From the NCBI GenBank assembly GCA_002314325.1, contig DCFC01000013.1:106394-118646 (forward strand): a DNA stretch of 12,253 nucleotides, given 5' to 3'. The translations under genes were made by a program, and so were the position numbers. The notes beneath the pieces were generated by a model that saw only the letters and a program-made list of their open reading frames with translations, searched no databases and was not told where the DNA came from. The stretch comes from Megamonas hypermegale (GTDB lineage: Bacteria; Bacillota; Negativicutes; Selenomonadales; Selenomonadaceae). Shown here piece by piece: positions 1 to 6,709 of this stretch; position 1 is the first letter of the stretch; each line of letters begins with the position of its first letter.

Positions 1-8
1 AAATTGCC

Positions 9-64
9 CGGCGCAATATAAGAATAAATTAAGAAAATAATTCTCTTTATCTTATATTGTGCCG
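9..64. repeat. Imperfect inverted repeat / hairpin before radA
   Basis: Fourteen-base arms at 9-22 (CGGCGCAATATAAG) and 51-64 (CTTATATTGTGCCG) pair across 28 bases. The single non-Watson-Crick position becomes a G-U pair in + strand RNA, and shorter A/T pairs continue inward. No U-tract follows directly, so it is a poor terminator. The left arm resembles the right end of the dispersed repeat described below: CCGGCGCAATA at 8-18 against CCGGCACAATA at 10174-10184. It may therefore be a repeat relic. It ends just before the radA -10 box, so it could affect that promoter. The structure is directly visible; its role is inferred. Confidence 0.6.
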
Positions 65-67
65 AAC

Positions 68-76
68 TGGTATAAT
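68..76 (+). promoter_or_regulatory. Extended -10 promoter of radA
   Basis: TGG followed by TATAAT (71-76) gives an extended -10 element with a perfect -10 hexamer. Transcription would start near 83, about 30 bases before the radA start. No good -35 hexamer lies at the right distance, which is tolerated in extended -10 promoters. The hairpin at 9-64 ends just upstream. Confidence 0.55.
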
Positions 77-114
77 TATTTATTTTTTATTAATTATTGT
101 GAGGATAACTTACT

Positions 115-1494
115 ATGGCTAAAAGAAAAACATTGTATGTTTGTCAGGAATGCGGCTACAGTGTGCCGAAATGGCTGGGCAAATGTCCCGGCTGCGGCAA
201 ATGGAATACGCTCGTGGAGGAACTGGAAGATACCGGTTCTTCTGCCGGTTTAAACCGCGGTTTCAGCCTGAACGCCACCAAGACGAACACTGTGCCCAGA
301 CCGATAAAGGAAATAACGACGGAAGACCTGCCGCGCTTTTCCGCCGGTTCGCCGGAGATGAACCGCGTACTCGGCGGCGGCATTATTCCCGGCTCGCTCG
401 TGCTCATGGTCGGCGACCCCGGCGTGGGCAAGTCGAGCCTTAACCTGCGCATCTGCGCTCATGTCGCCAAAAATCACCGCGTACTGTACGTAACAGGCGA
501 AGAAAGCTCCCGCCAAATCCGCATGCGCGCCGACAGACTGAATGCGCTTGACGATAATCTGTACGTTCTGAGCGAAACGGATTTGGAACGCATTGAACGC
601 CACGTACTCGACCAGAAGCCCGATTTACTCATCATCGACTCCATTCAGACGATTTTCCGTCCCGATATTCAGAGCGCACCAGGCAGCGTCAGCCAGGTAC
701 GCGAATGTTCCGTGAGCCTTCTGCGCATTGCCAAGCAGAACAATATCGCCATTTTCATCATCGGCCATGTAACGAAAGACGGCACGCTCGCCGGTCCGCG
801 CGTACTGGAACATATCGTCGATACCGTACTGTACTTTGAAGGCGAGCGCAATGCCGAATACCGCGTGCTACGCGCCGTAAAAAACCGTTTCGGCAACACA
901 AATGAAATCGGCATATTTGAAATGCGCGAAAATGGCTTAATCGACGTGCCCGACGCTTCCAAAATGTTTCTGTCCGAACAGACAGACAGCGTCTCCGGTA
1001 CGGTAATCATTCCCGCGCTGGAAGGAACGCGCCCGCTTCTGGTGGAAATCCAGTCGCTCGTCGCACCGACGCCGTACGTACCGCCGCGCCGCACATCCGA
1101 CTCTATTGACATAAAGAAAATTCAGCTGCTGCTCGCCGTGCTGGAAAAACGCGTTCATCTCAATATCGGCAGCTGCGACGTTTATGTAAAAGTCGCCGGC
1201 GGCATAAAAATTGACGACCCGGCCGTCGACCTCGCGCTCTGCTGCGCTATGGCATCGAGTTTCCGCAATCAGAGCATCAAAGCGCAGACCATCATCTTCG
1301 GTGAAGTGGGGCTGTCGGGCGAAGTCCGCTCTGTCAGTCAGCCCGATATCAGAGTGCGCGAAGCTGTCCGCATGGGCTTTACCAATATCATACTCCCTTA
1401 CAAAAATCTCGAACGGCTTGACAACTATTCAGGCAATATTAATATTCACGGCGTAAAATATCTTAGCGAAGCGCTTCGCTATATTTTCGCCTGA
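115..1494 (+). CDS. radA: DNA repair protein RadA
   Basis: RadA (Sms) is a RecA-like ATPase that helps process recombination intermediates and extend branch migration during recombinational DNA repair. The 459-residue length matches the family. Visible parts in order: an N-terminal four-cysteine zinc finger (C10, C13, C24, C27); a RecA-type ATPase core with Walker A GDPGVGKSS at 100-108 and a Walker B strand LLIIDS near 171-176; the RadA-specific KNRFG motif at 256-260; and a C-terminal Lon-protease-like domain from about residue 290. The ATG at 115 has GAGG at 101-104 as a modest ribosome binding site, and the next codons give the expected MAKRKTLYVC beginning. In Bacillus disA follows; here a repeat-bearing gap leads instead to a PIN/TRAM gene. 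No terminator is seen after it. Confidence 0.97.
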   Translation: MAKRKTLYVCQECGYSVPKWLGKCPGCGKWNTLVEELEDTGSSAGLNRGFSLNATKTNTVPRPIKEITTEDLPRFSAGSPEMNRVLGGGIIPGSLVLMVGDPGVGKSSLNLRICAHVAKNHRVLYVTGEESSRQIRMRADRLNALDDNLYVLSETDLERIERHVLDQKPDLLIIDSIQTIFRPDIQSAPGSVSQVRECSVSLLRIAKQNNIAIFIIGHVTKDGTLAGPRVLEHIVDTVLYFEGERNAEYRVLRAVKNRFGNTNEIGIFEMRENGLIDVPDASKMFLSEQTDSVSGTVIIPALEGTRPLLVEIQSLVAPTPYVPPRRTSDSIDIKKIQLLLAVLEKRVHLNIGSCDVYVKVAGGIKIDDPAVDLALCCAMASSFRNQSIKAQTIIFGEVGLSGEVRSVSQPDIRVREAVRMGFTNIILPYKNLERLDNYSGNINIHGVKYLSEALRYIFA

Positions 1495-1499
1495 TTATA

Positions 1500-1584
1500 A
1501 CTAATATTATCTCAAAGCAGTATAATGGTTTATATTTAATGAGGTTAAGTGACAATATCAGACCCGATGTTTTATCAGCACAAC
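1500..1584 (-). repeat. Dispersed palindromic repeat, rearranged reverse copy
   Basis: Read on the - strand, this copy keeps the conserved core TTGTCACTTAACCTCA (1555-1540, identical in all three core-bearing copies). It also keeps the inner right arm (1516-1536, one mismatch to the copy before ispF) and a left outer end (1565-1584, 16 of 20 bases matching the complement of 3641-3660). About 30 bases between core and left end, including the inner left arm, are missing, so the inner hairpin cannot form. It is the only copy pointing back toward the preceding gene, radA. Its right outer end near 1500 is badly decayed. Confidence 0.7.
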
Positions 1585-1591
1585 AAGTAAT

Positions 1592-1613
1592 GATTAGATT
1601 TTGATTAGATTTT
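1592..1613. repeat. 11-base tandem duplication
   Basis: GATTAGATTTT occurs twice head to tail (1592-1602 and 1603-1613) in the AT-rich gap after radA, next to the rearranged repeat copy. It is most simply a slippage duplication. No function is apparent. Confidence 0.7.
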
Positions 1614-1624
1614 ATCAATCTGCA

Positions 1625-1653
1625 TAGACTTTTGTTCATTATTTTAGTACAAT
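1625..1653 (+). promoter_or_regulatory. Possible promoter of the PIN/TRAM gene
   Basis: TAGACT (1625-1630), a 17-base spacer and TACAAT (1648-1653) form a moderate sigma-A-type promoter about 40 bases before the GTG start. The -10 region also resembles an inner arm of the dispersed repeat (AGTACAATAGTTTATAT), so it may derive from one. Weak call made from hexamer matches only. Confidence 0.35.
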
Positions 1654-1692
1654 AGTTTATATCATCTTAGAAAAGGGGGTTTAAGAACAACA

Positions 1693-2826
1693 GTGCTATT
1701 AAATAAGGTATTGAAATTTTTTATTACAGCTTTCGCTGTAGTACTTGGCGCAACTTTATTCGAATTTGCCAGTCCGCTTCTGGCATTTATCATCAGCGCG
1801 GAATTTTTACGCATAAATTTGGACATCCTGGATATGACCATGATGAATGCCATATCCATAATACTGGGAAGTGCTATCGGCGGAACAGTCGGCTTTCTTT
1901 TCTCTCCGTACTGCATACGTAAACTTCGCATTTTCTCCATTTGGGTGGAACGTCAGCTCAGCAAAACGCCAATCCACGACGTGGTTGCCGGCGTGTGCGG
2001 TCTGGCTGTCGGTCTTATTATCGCGAACCTTTTGGGCGTCGCTTTCTCCAGAATACCGCTCATTGGCCCGTACATTCCCATCATCTTCAGTATCGTATTC
2101 GGTTATCTAGGTCTTTATATCACTATAAAAAAACGTAATGATATCATATCCATTCTGCCAAGCCGCAACAAGGAAGCTGCAAAGGAAGAAAATAAAGAAG
2201 AACAAACTCTGTCTGAAAAGGAAAAACGCAATCTTCCGTCGTACAAGCTGCTCGACACGAGCGTAATCATTGACGGCCGCATTGCCGATATCTGCAAAAC
2301 CGGCTTTATCGAAGGGACGCTGCTCATTCCTGTCTTCGTACTGGAAGAACTGCAATTCATCGCCGACTCTTCCGACCTTTTAAAACGCACCAGAGGACGG
2401 CGCGGACTCGATATTTTGAAACGCATTCAGACGGATTTCGATATGCTTGTGGAAATCGACCATCACGATTACGACGATATCTCCGGTGTCGATTCCAAAT
2501 TAATCCGCCTCGGGCAGGAAATCGGCGCAAAAATTATCACCAATGATTTTAACTTAAACAAAGTCGCTGAACTTCAAGGTGTGCAGGTTCTAAACATCAA
2601 CGAACTTGCCAATGCCATAAAGCCTGTCGTTATTCCAGGCGAAACAATGGTTGTCACCGTAGTAAAAAATGGTAAGGAACAGGGACAGGGCGTTGCATAT
2701 TTGGATGATGGTACAATGATAGTTGTTGAAAACGGACACAGACACTTGAACGAAACGCTGGAAGTCATCGTAACGTCTGTACTCCAGACATCAGCAGGAC
2801 GCATGATTTTTGCTAAACCAAAATAA
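1693..2826 (+). CDS. PIN/TRAM-domain integral membrane protein (YacL family)
   Basis: The 377-residue protein has about four N-terminal membrane segments (roughly 8-28, 50-71, 98-118, 125-147). A charged linker rich in E and K (about 158-180) leads to a cytoplasmic PIN nuclease-fold domain starting LLDTSVIIDGRI (187-198). Acidic residues typical of PIN active sites are D188, D194, E218/E219, D240 and D285. The C-terminal stretch from about 314 is a TRAM domain, an OB-like RNA-binding fold. The architecture matches Bacillus YacL, whose place between radA and ispD is conserved; an RNase role is inferred from PIN plus TRAM, and the substrate is not known to me. The GTG start at 1693 is chosen because it begins the hydrophobic segment. 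The GGGGG at 1675-1679 is 13 bases away, so the ribosome binding site is poor. A terminator follows directly. Confidence 0.92.
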   Translation: MLLNKVLKFFITAFAVVLGATLFEFASPLLAFIISAEFLRINLDILDMTMMNAISIILGSAIGGTVGFLFSPYCIRKLRIFSIWVERQLSKTPIHDVVAGVCGLAVGLIIANLLGVAFSRIPLIGPYIPIIFSIVFGYLGLYITIKKRNDIISILPSRNKEAAKEENKEEQTLSEKEKRNLPSYKLLDTSVIIDGRIADICKTGFIEGTLLIPVFVLEELQFIADSSDLLKRTRGRRGLDILKRIQTDFDMLVEIDHHDYDDISGVDSKLIRLGQEIGAKIITNDFNLNKVAELQGVQVLNINELANAIKPVVIPGETMVVTVVKNGKEQGQGVAYLDDGTMIVVENGHRHLNETLEVIVTSVLQTSAGRMIFAKPK

Positions 2827-2833
2827 AACTATG

Positions 2834-2868
2834 AAGACGCTGCAATTATGTTTGTAGCGTCTTTTTTT
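2834..2868 (+). terminator. Intrinsic terminator abutting the ispD ribosome binding site
   Basis: A 12-base-pair stem (AAGACGCTGCAA at 2834-2845 with TTGTAGCGTCTT at 2852-2863, one G-U pair), a 6-base loop and a T-run to 2868. AAGGAGAGG, the ispD ribosome binding site, begins on the next base (2869). Transcription entering from the PIN/TRAM gene should largely stop here, so ispD would depend on read-through. Confidence 0.85.
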
Positions 2869-2883
2869 AAGGAGAGGATTTTT

Positions 2884-3630
2884 ATGGTATCCGTTATTTT
2901 TCCGGCGGCGGGACAGGGCAGACGCATGGGGCTGGGCTTCAATAAAATATTCACCGAACTTGCCGGGAAGCCGATATTAATTCAGACATTGCTGACGTTT
3001 TCCCGCTGCGACTGTATTGACGAGCTCGTTATCGCCGTCGACGTGAACGAGATGGACATTATCAAAAAAGTGCTCGGCAGAATGCCGGGACTGAAACCGT
3101 ATAAAATCGTGGCAGGCGGCAGCGAACGGCAGTATTCCGTGTACAACGGTCTTATGGCGGTAAGTCCTGAGGCTGATATCGTACTGGTGCACGATGCGGC
3201 GCGGCCGCTCATCTCGGAAAGAGTCATTCAAAACGTAGTCGACGAAGTAATGCTGTCGGGCAGTGCCGTTTGCGCCGTTCCCGTCAAGGATACGACGGCC
3301 GTAATCGATGAAATGGGCTTCATTGAAAAAGTTCCCGACCGCGACAAGCTCTGGGCCATCCAGACGCCGCAGGGATTTCGCAAGGAAATTCTGGCGCAGG
3401 CACATCAAAAAGCGCAGGAGGATGATTTTCTCGGCACTGACGAAGCGAGCATTGTCCGCCGCACCGGCCGCAGTGTAAAACTTGTCATGGGCGATTACGA
3501 TAATATCAAAATCACGACCCCGACCGATTTGTTCATGGCGGAAATGCTGTTCAGCCACAAAGCCGCCAAACACGTAAAAATAAAAATGTCTTCGCTCATA
3601 AGCGATATTTTAGGCAAAGTGCAGAAATAA
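2884..3630 (+). CDS. ispD: 2-C-methyl-D-erythritol 4-phosphate cytidylyltransferase
   Basis: IspD joins MEP and CTP to make CDP-methylerythritol, the third step of the MEP isoprenoid pathway, in the cytoplasm. The 248-residue length is near the family norm. The N-terminal nucleotide-binding loop AAGQGRRMG (8-16) carries the equivalents of E. coli R20 and K27 (R14 and K21). HDAARP at 103-108 holds the metal-binding aspartate, and NIKITTPTDL near 207-216 carries the C-terminal lysine (K209). The loop residue after the active lysine is I rather than the usual Q. The start at 2884 is set by AAGGAGAGG at 2869-2877; an upstream in-frame ATG at 2848 lies inside the terminator and is rejected. ispF, usually adjacent or overlapping, is 167 bases away behind a palindromic repeat. 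Confidence 0.96.
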   Translation: MVSVIFPAAGQGRRMGLGFNKIFTELAGKPILIQTLLTFSRCDCIDELVIAVDVNEMDIIKKVLGRMPGLKPYKIVAGGSERQYSVYNGLMAVSPEADIVLVHDAARPLISERVIQNVVDEVMLSGSAVCAVPVKDTTAVIDEMGFIEKVPDRDKLWAIQTPQGFRKEILAQAHQKAQEDDFLGTDEASIVRRTGRSVKLVMGDYDNIKITTPTDLFMAEMLFSHKAAKHVKIKMSSLISDILGKVQK

Positions 3631-3770
3631 TAGTTTATCCGCTGTGCTAGTAAGACATCGCACTTTTAAGCCAGCAGTATACAGTTTATATTCGTTCGAT
3701 GTTGTCACTTAACCTCACTGAATATAAACTATTATACTGCTTTGGGAAATCAACTAGCACAGTAAGTAAT
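3631..3770 (+). repeat. Dispersed palindromic repeat, full copy before ispF
   Basis: Nested inverted repeat. The outer arms CTGTGCTAGT (3642-3651) and ACTAGCACAG (3753-3762) are perfectly complementary. The inner arms at 3673-3693 and 3720-3741 (21 and 22 bases, one bulge) share AGCAGTATA and GTTTATATTC. Between the inner arms lies a 26-base non-palindromic core containing TTGTCACTTAACCTCA (3702-3717). From 3671 to 3741 it is almost identical to the copy at 10090-10161 (one indel, one substitution). It encodes no convincing protein, although an ATG in it is by chance in frame with ispF. It fills nearly the whole ispD-ispF gap. A non-autonomous mobile element (MITE) or intergenic structured repeat is most likely. 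Confidence 0.85.
3702..3730 (+). promoter_or_regulatory. Possible outward promoter inside the repeat core
   Basis: TTGTCA (3702-3707), a 17-base spacer and TAAACT (3725-3730) read toward ispF. The -35 matches consensus at 5 of 6 positions, the -10 at 4 of 6. The same arrangement occurs in the copy before the amidase gene (10122-10150). It would give ispF its own promoter after being split from ispD. Speculative; based on hexamer similarity only. Confidence 0.3.
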
Positions 3771-3797
3771 AATTTACTATCACACAGGAGGTTTTTT

Positions 3798-4274
3798 ATG
3801 CGAGTTGGTATTGGTTATGATGTGCATAAATTAGTGGAAGGCCGCAAGCTTATTCTAGGCGGCGTGGAAATCGCGCATGAAAAGGGGCTGCTCGGCCATT
3901 CCGATGCTGATGTACTGCTGCATGCCATCGCCGACGCTCTTTTGGGCGCGGCATCTCTCGGCGATATCGGCAGACATTTTCCCGATACGGATGAAAAGTA
4001 TAAAGGCATTTCCAGCCTTATCCTGCTGGAACACGTCGGCAGTCTGCTGGCAGAAAAAAATTACAGAATAAACAACGTTGACGCGACGATTGTGGCGCAG
4101 CGTCCCAAACTTATGCCGCATATCGAGAAAATGCGCCAAAATATAGCGGCGGCTTTAAAAACGGATTTGGACGCAATAAATATCAAGGCAACGACGGAGG
4201 AACGGCTGGGCTTTACCGGCTCGGAAGAAGGCATGTCGTCCTACGCCGTGTGCAGTATCGAAAAAATTGCTTAA
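3798..4274 (+). CDS. ispF: 2-C-methyl-D-erythritol 2,4-cyclodiphosphate synthase
   Basis: IspF cyclises CDP-methylerythritol 2-phosphate to methylerythritol cyclodiphosphate with release of CMP, the fifth step of the MEP pathway; it works as a trimer in the cytoplasm. The 158-residue length is typical. The metal ligands D8, H10 and H42 are present (GYDVHKL at 6-12, [11 protein letters not shown] at 40-50), as are HSDAD at 34-38 and the conserved [12 protein letters not shown] at 132-143. The start at 3798 is fixed by a perfect AGGAGG at 3786-3791 with six bases between. A longer reading from an ATG at 3699 would begin inside the palindromic repeat and is rejected. Its partner ispD lies upstream but is separated by the repeat, so separate transcription is possible. 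Confidence 0.97.
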   Translation: MRVGIGYDVHKLVEGRKLILGGVEIAHEKGLLGHSDADVLLHAIADALLGAASLGDIGRHFPDTDEKYKGISSLILLEHVGSLLAEKNYRINNVDATIVAQRPKLMPHIEKMRQNIAAALKTDLDAINIKATTEERLGFTGSEEGMSSYAVCSIEKIA

Positions 4275-4278
4275 CGGC

Positions 4279-4306
4279 TTAACAGCTCGGCTTTTTATGG
4301 TATAAT
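4279..4306 (+). promoter_or_regulatory. Promoter of gltX
   Basis: TTAACA (4279-4284), a 16-base spacer and a perfect TATAAT (4301-4306) preceded by TGG, giving an extended -10. Transcription would start near 4313, leaving a leader of about 44 bases before the gltX ATG. The -35 begins 5 bases after the ispF stop codon. There is no room for a T-box or other large riboswitch. Confidence 0.65.
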
Positions 4307-4356
4307 ATAGTTTGCTGATAATCAACTGTAAACTCAAATATTTGGAGGTATTATTA

Positions 4357-5841
4357 ATGTCTGAACAAATCAGAGTTAGATTTGCACCTAGCCCGACCGG
4401 CCCGTTCCATATCGGCGGTGCGAGAAGTGCACTTTTCAACTGGCTGCTTGCCAGAAAATATCCTGACGGTAAACTTATTTTACGTATCGAAGATACAGAT
4501 AGAGTCCGTTCCACCAAAGAATCGGAAGAAAATATCAAAGCCGCTTTAAAATGGCTCGGCCTTGACTGGGACGAAGGTATCGACGTCGGCGGCGACTACG
4601 GTCCGTACCGCCAGACGGAACGCCTCGATATCTACAAGAAATTCACTGATAAACTCTTAGCGGAAGGCAAAGCATACTACTGCTACTGCACGGAAGAAGA
4701 AATCGAAGCGGAACGCCAGAAACTGCGCGCCGAAAACAAAATGCCGATTTACGGCGGCCACTGCCGCAATCTCACGCCGGAACAGATTGAAAAATACAAG
4801 GCGGAAGGCAGAAAACCGGTTATCCGCTTCCGCACGCCGACCGACCAGAGCGTAAACTTCGACGATATGGTTCGCGGCAAAATGAGCTTCGACTCCAACG
4901 GTATCGGCGATTTCGTCATCGTAAAAGCTGACGGTATCCCTGTCTACAACTACGCCGTTGTCATCGACGACGCTTTAATGCACATTACGCACGTAATCCG
5001 CGCCGAAGAACATTTATCCAACACGCCGCGTCAGGTCGTACTGTATGAAGCACTCGGTTTCCCTGTGCCGAAATTCGGTCATATCTCCCTGATTTTGGGC
5101 AAGGACCATACGAAAATGAGCAAACGCCACGGCGCAACTTCTGTTGAACAGTACAAAAACCTCGGCTATCTGCCGGAAGCCATCGTCAACTTCCTCGCAC
5201 TGCTCGGCTGGGCGCCGCAGGGAGAACAGGAACTGTTCACCATTGACGAACTGATTAAGGAATTTTCCATGGACCATGTGGCCAAAAATCCGGCCGTATT
5301 CGATATCGACAAACTGAACTGGATTAATGCCCAGTATATGAAAAAACTGCCGGCGGAAAAAATTACGGAAATGGCAATCCCGCACCTAATCGAAAAAGGC
5401 TATATTACTGAAGCTCCGACCGGCGAAGAACTTGACCGTTTAAACCGCTTTACGCAGGTTATCCGCGACCATTTGAGCTTTGCCGCACAGTACACGGATT
5501 TTGCCGACCTCTATTACAAAGACGATTTCTCCGTTGACAGCGAAGAATGTCAGGCCGTACTGAAAGAAGAAACGGCAGCTGAAGTCATTACGCTGTTTAA
5601 AGACAAACTTGCTGCTGTAGAGGAATTCACGGCCGAAAACATTCAGCCGCTGTTCAAACAGATTATGAAACAGTTCAAAGCGGAAAAAGGTATAAAACTC
5701 GGCGGTAAATCCGTTTATATGCCGATACGTATCGCTCTGACGGGACAGATGCACGGCCCGGACCTTGCCGGTCTTGTAGAAGTGCTCGGCTGTGAACGCG
5801 CCGTAAAACGCATTGGACAAACGCTTAAAAGTATGCAATAA
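4357..5841 (+). CDS. gltX: Glutamyl-tRNA synthetase
   Basis: GltX is a class I aminoacyl-tRNA synthetase that attaches glutamate to tRNA-Glu. In many Bacillota it also charges tRNA-Gln, for later amidation by GatCAB; whether that applies here cannot be read from the window. The 494-residue length fits the family. The HIGH-type motif is PSPTGPFHIGGAR near residues 11-23 and the KMSKR loop is at 253-257. RIEDTDR near 42-48 is the typical GluRS stretch, and the C-terminal part is the helical anticodon-binding region. The ATG at 4357 has GGAGG at 4344-4348, eight bases away. An in-frame TTG at 4312 is rejected because it coincides with the likely transcription start. It has its own promoter within the ispF-gltX gap. 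Confidence 0.98.
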   Translation: MSEQIRVRFAPSPTGPFHIGGARSALFNWLLARKYPDGKLILRIEDTDRVRSTKESEENIKAALKWLGLDWDEGIDVGGDYGPYRQTERLDIYKKFTDKLLAEGKAYYCYCTEEEIEAERQKLRAENKMPIYGGHCRNLTPEQIEKYKAEGRKPVIRFRTPTDQSVNFDDMVRGKMSFDSNGIGDFVIVKADGIPVYNYAVVIDDALMHITHVIRAEEHLSNTPRQVVLYEALGFPVPKFGHISLILGKDHTKMSKRHGATSVEQYKNLGYLPEAIVNFLALLGWAPQGEQELFTIDELIKEFSMDHVAKNPAVFDIDKLNWINAQYMKKLPAEKITEMAIPHLIEKGYITEAPTGEELDRLNRFTQVIRDHLSFAAQYTDFADLYYKDDFSVDSEECQAVLKEETAAEVITLFKDKLAAVEEFTAENIQPLFKQIMKQFKAEKGIKLGGKSVYMPIRIALTGQMHGPDLAGLVEVLGCERAVKRIGQTLKSMQ

Positions 5842-5878
5842 TATATACAAATTTATTTTGTCAGTAAACATTCAGCCC

Positions 5879-5938
5879 TTATCTGCTCCACCGGTGCTGT
5901 ATATCTGCTGAATACAATTAAACGGCATAATAGATTAA
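5879..5938 (+). repeat. Dispersed palindromic repeat, copy lacking its middle, before cysE
   Basis: The left outer end TTATCTGCTCCACCGGT (5879-5895) resembles TTATCTGCTGTACTGGT at the left of the copy before the amidase gene. The right outer end at 5918-5938 matches 10170-10190 at 19 of 21 bases. Between them CTGTATATCTGCT (5897-5909) resembles the tip of the inner right arm. The core and inner left arm are missing. As in the full copies, the right end points to the next gene. A moderately confident homology call made by eye. Confidence 0.55.
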
Positions 5939-5943
5939 TCATC

Positions 5944-5969
5944 ATAACCCAGCTTTAAAGCTGGGTTAT
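5944..5969. promoter_or_regulatory. Perfect 26-base palindrome before cysE
   Basis: Two complementary 13-base halves (ATAACCCAGCTTT and its complement) give perfect dyad symmetry, ending 20 bases before the cysE start and 7 bases before its ribosome binding site. It has no following T-run, so it is an unlikely terminator. It could be an operator for a dimeric repressor, or an RNA hairpin influencing cysE translation. It is not part of the dispersed repeat. Confidence 0.5.
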
Positions 5970-5989
5970 AACTTATAGGCGGTGAGAAA

Positions 5990-6709
5990 TTGAGTCTGCT
6001 ATCAACTCTGAAAAAAGATATCCGCGTCGTCTTTGAACGCGACCCGGCTGCAAAAAACATCATTGAGGTTCTACTGTGTTATCCGGGACTTCATGCTATC
6101 TGGTTTTATCGTTTATCGCATCATTTTTACTGTAAAGGCTGGGTAGTAGTGCCGCGGCTTATTTCTCATCTGGCACGCTTTCTGACAGGAATTGAAATCC
6201 ATCCCGGCGCGCAAATCGGTCCGGGTCTGTTCATCGACCACGGCTCGGGCATCGTCATCGGCGAAACGACCATTATCGGCAAAAATGTAACGCTGTACCA
6301 GGGCGTCACACTCGGCGGCACGGGCAAGGAAAAAGGCAAGCGTCATCCGACCATCGGCAACAATGTTGTCGTAGCCTGCGGCGCGAAAGTGCTCGGCTCA
6401 TTCACTGTCGGCGACCACGCCAAAATCGGCGCCGGCTCCGTCGTGGTAAAACCCGTTCCCGCTTATGCCACCGTCGTCGGCATTCCAGGGCGCGTCATCT
6501 TAATCAAGGGCGAAAAACAGCAGCCGCCGCAGAATATCTCGCCGAAAATGCGCGAGCTGGCGGAAGAGCTGGACGTCGACCTGTCGCACGACAAACTGCC
6601 GGACCCGGAACTTGACATGATTAAATCCCTGTCGCAGCGTATTTCCGATTTGCAGCTGCAACTGGAACACGTAAAAAAAGAATTGGAGGCTTCCAAGAAA
6701 AATGCTTAA
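5990..6709 (+). CDS. cysE: Serine O-acetyltransferase
   Basis: CysE transfers acetyl from acetyl-CoA to serine, giving O-acetylserine for cysteine synthesis. The 239-residue protein has an N-terminal helical part (about 1-65) and a left-handed beta-helix of hexapeptide repeats (about 68-170). Catalytic histidines equivalent to E. coli H158 and H193 are H84 (in DHGSG, with D83) and H119 (in KRHP); GGTGK at 109-113 is the usual acetyl-CoA-side loop. The tail, about 205-236, is an amphipathic probable coiled coil. The start is TTG at 5990, chosen because AGGCGGTGA at 5977-5985 matches the anti-Shine-Dalgarno target at all but one base with four bases between. The 3' end overlaps cysS by eight bases, so the two are co-expressed. 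A palindrome and a repeat relic lie upstream. No T-box is visible. Confidence 0.95.
   Translation: MSLLSTLKKDIRVVFERDPAAKNIIEVLLCYPGLHAIWFYRLSHHFYCKGWVVVPRLISHLARFLTGIEIHPGAQIGPGLFIDHGSGIVIGETTIIGKNVTLYQGVTLGGTGKEKGKRHPTIGNNVVVACGAKVLGSFTVGDHAKIGAGSVVVKPVPAYATVVGIPGRVILIKGEKQQPPQNISPKMRELAEELDVDLSHDKLPDPELDMIKSLSQRISDLQLQLEHVKKELEASKKNA

Noticed and set aside
2977..3573. 198-codon open frame on the - strand opposite ispD
   Set aside because: Shadow frame; ispD has intact catalytic motifs on the other strand.
3631..3770. CRISPR-like or transposase-bearing element
   Set aside because: Copies are isolated, not arrayed with spacers, and contain no transposase reading frame.
3699..3797. Longer N-terminus for ispF starting inside the palindromic repeat
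   Set aside because: The 33 extra residues are repeat-derived and unlike IspF; the ATG at 3798 has a perfect AGGAGG and gives the conserved start [10 protein letters not shown].
4300..4325. GTATAATATAGTTT before gltX resembling a repeat inner arm
   Set aside because: The match is short, AT-rich and covers the -10 box; neither the core nor the outer ends are present, so chance similarity is more likely.
5842..5989. T-box riboswitch before cysE-cysS
   Set aside because: No T-box antiterminator sequence, no long leader, and no terminator with U-tract in the 148-base gap.
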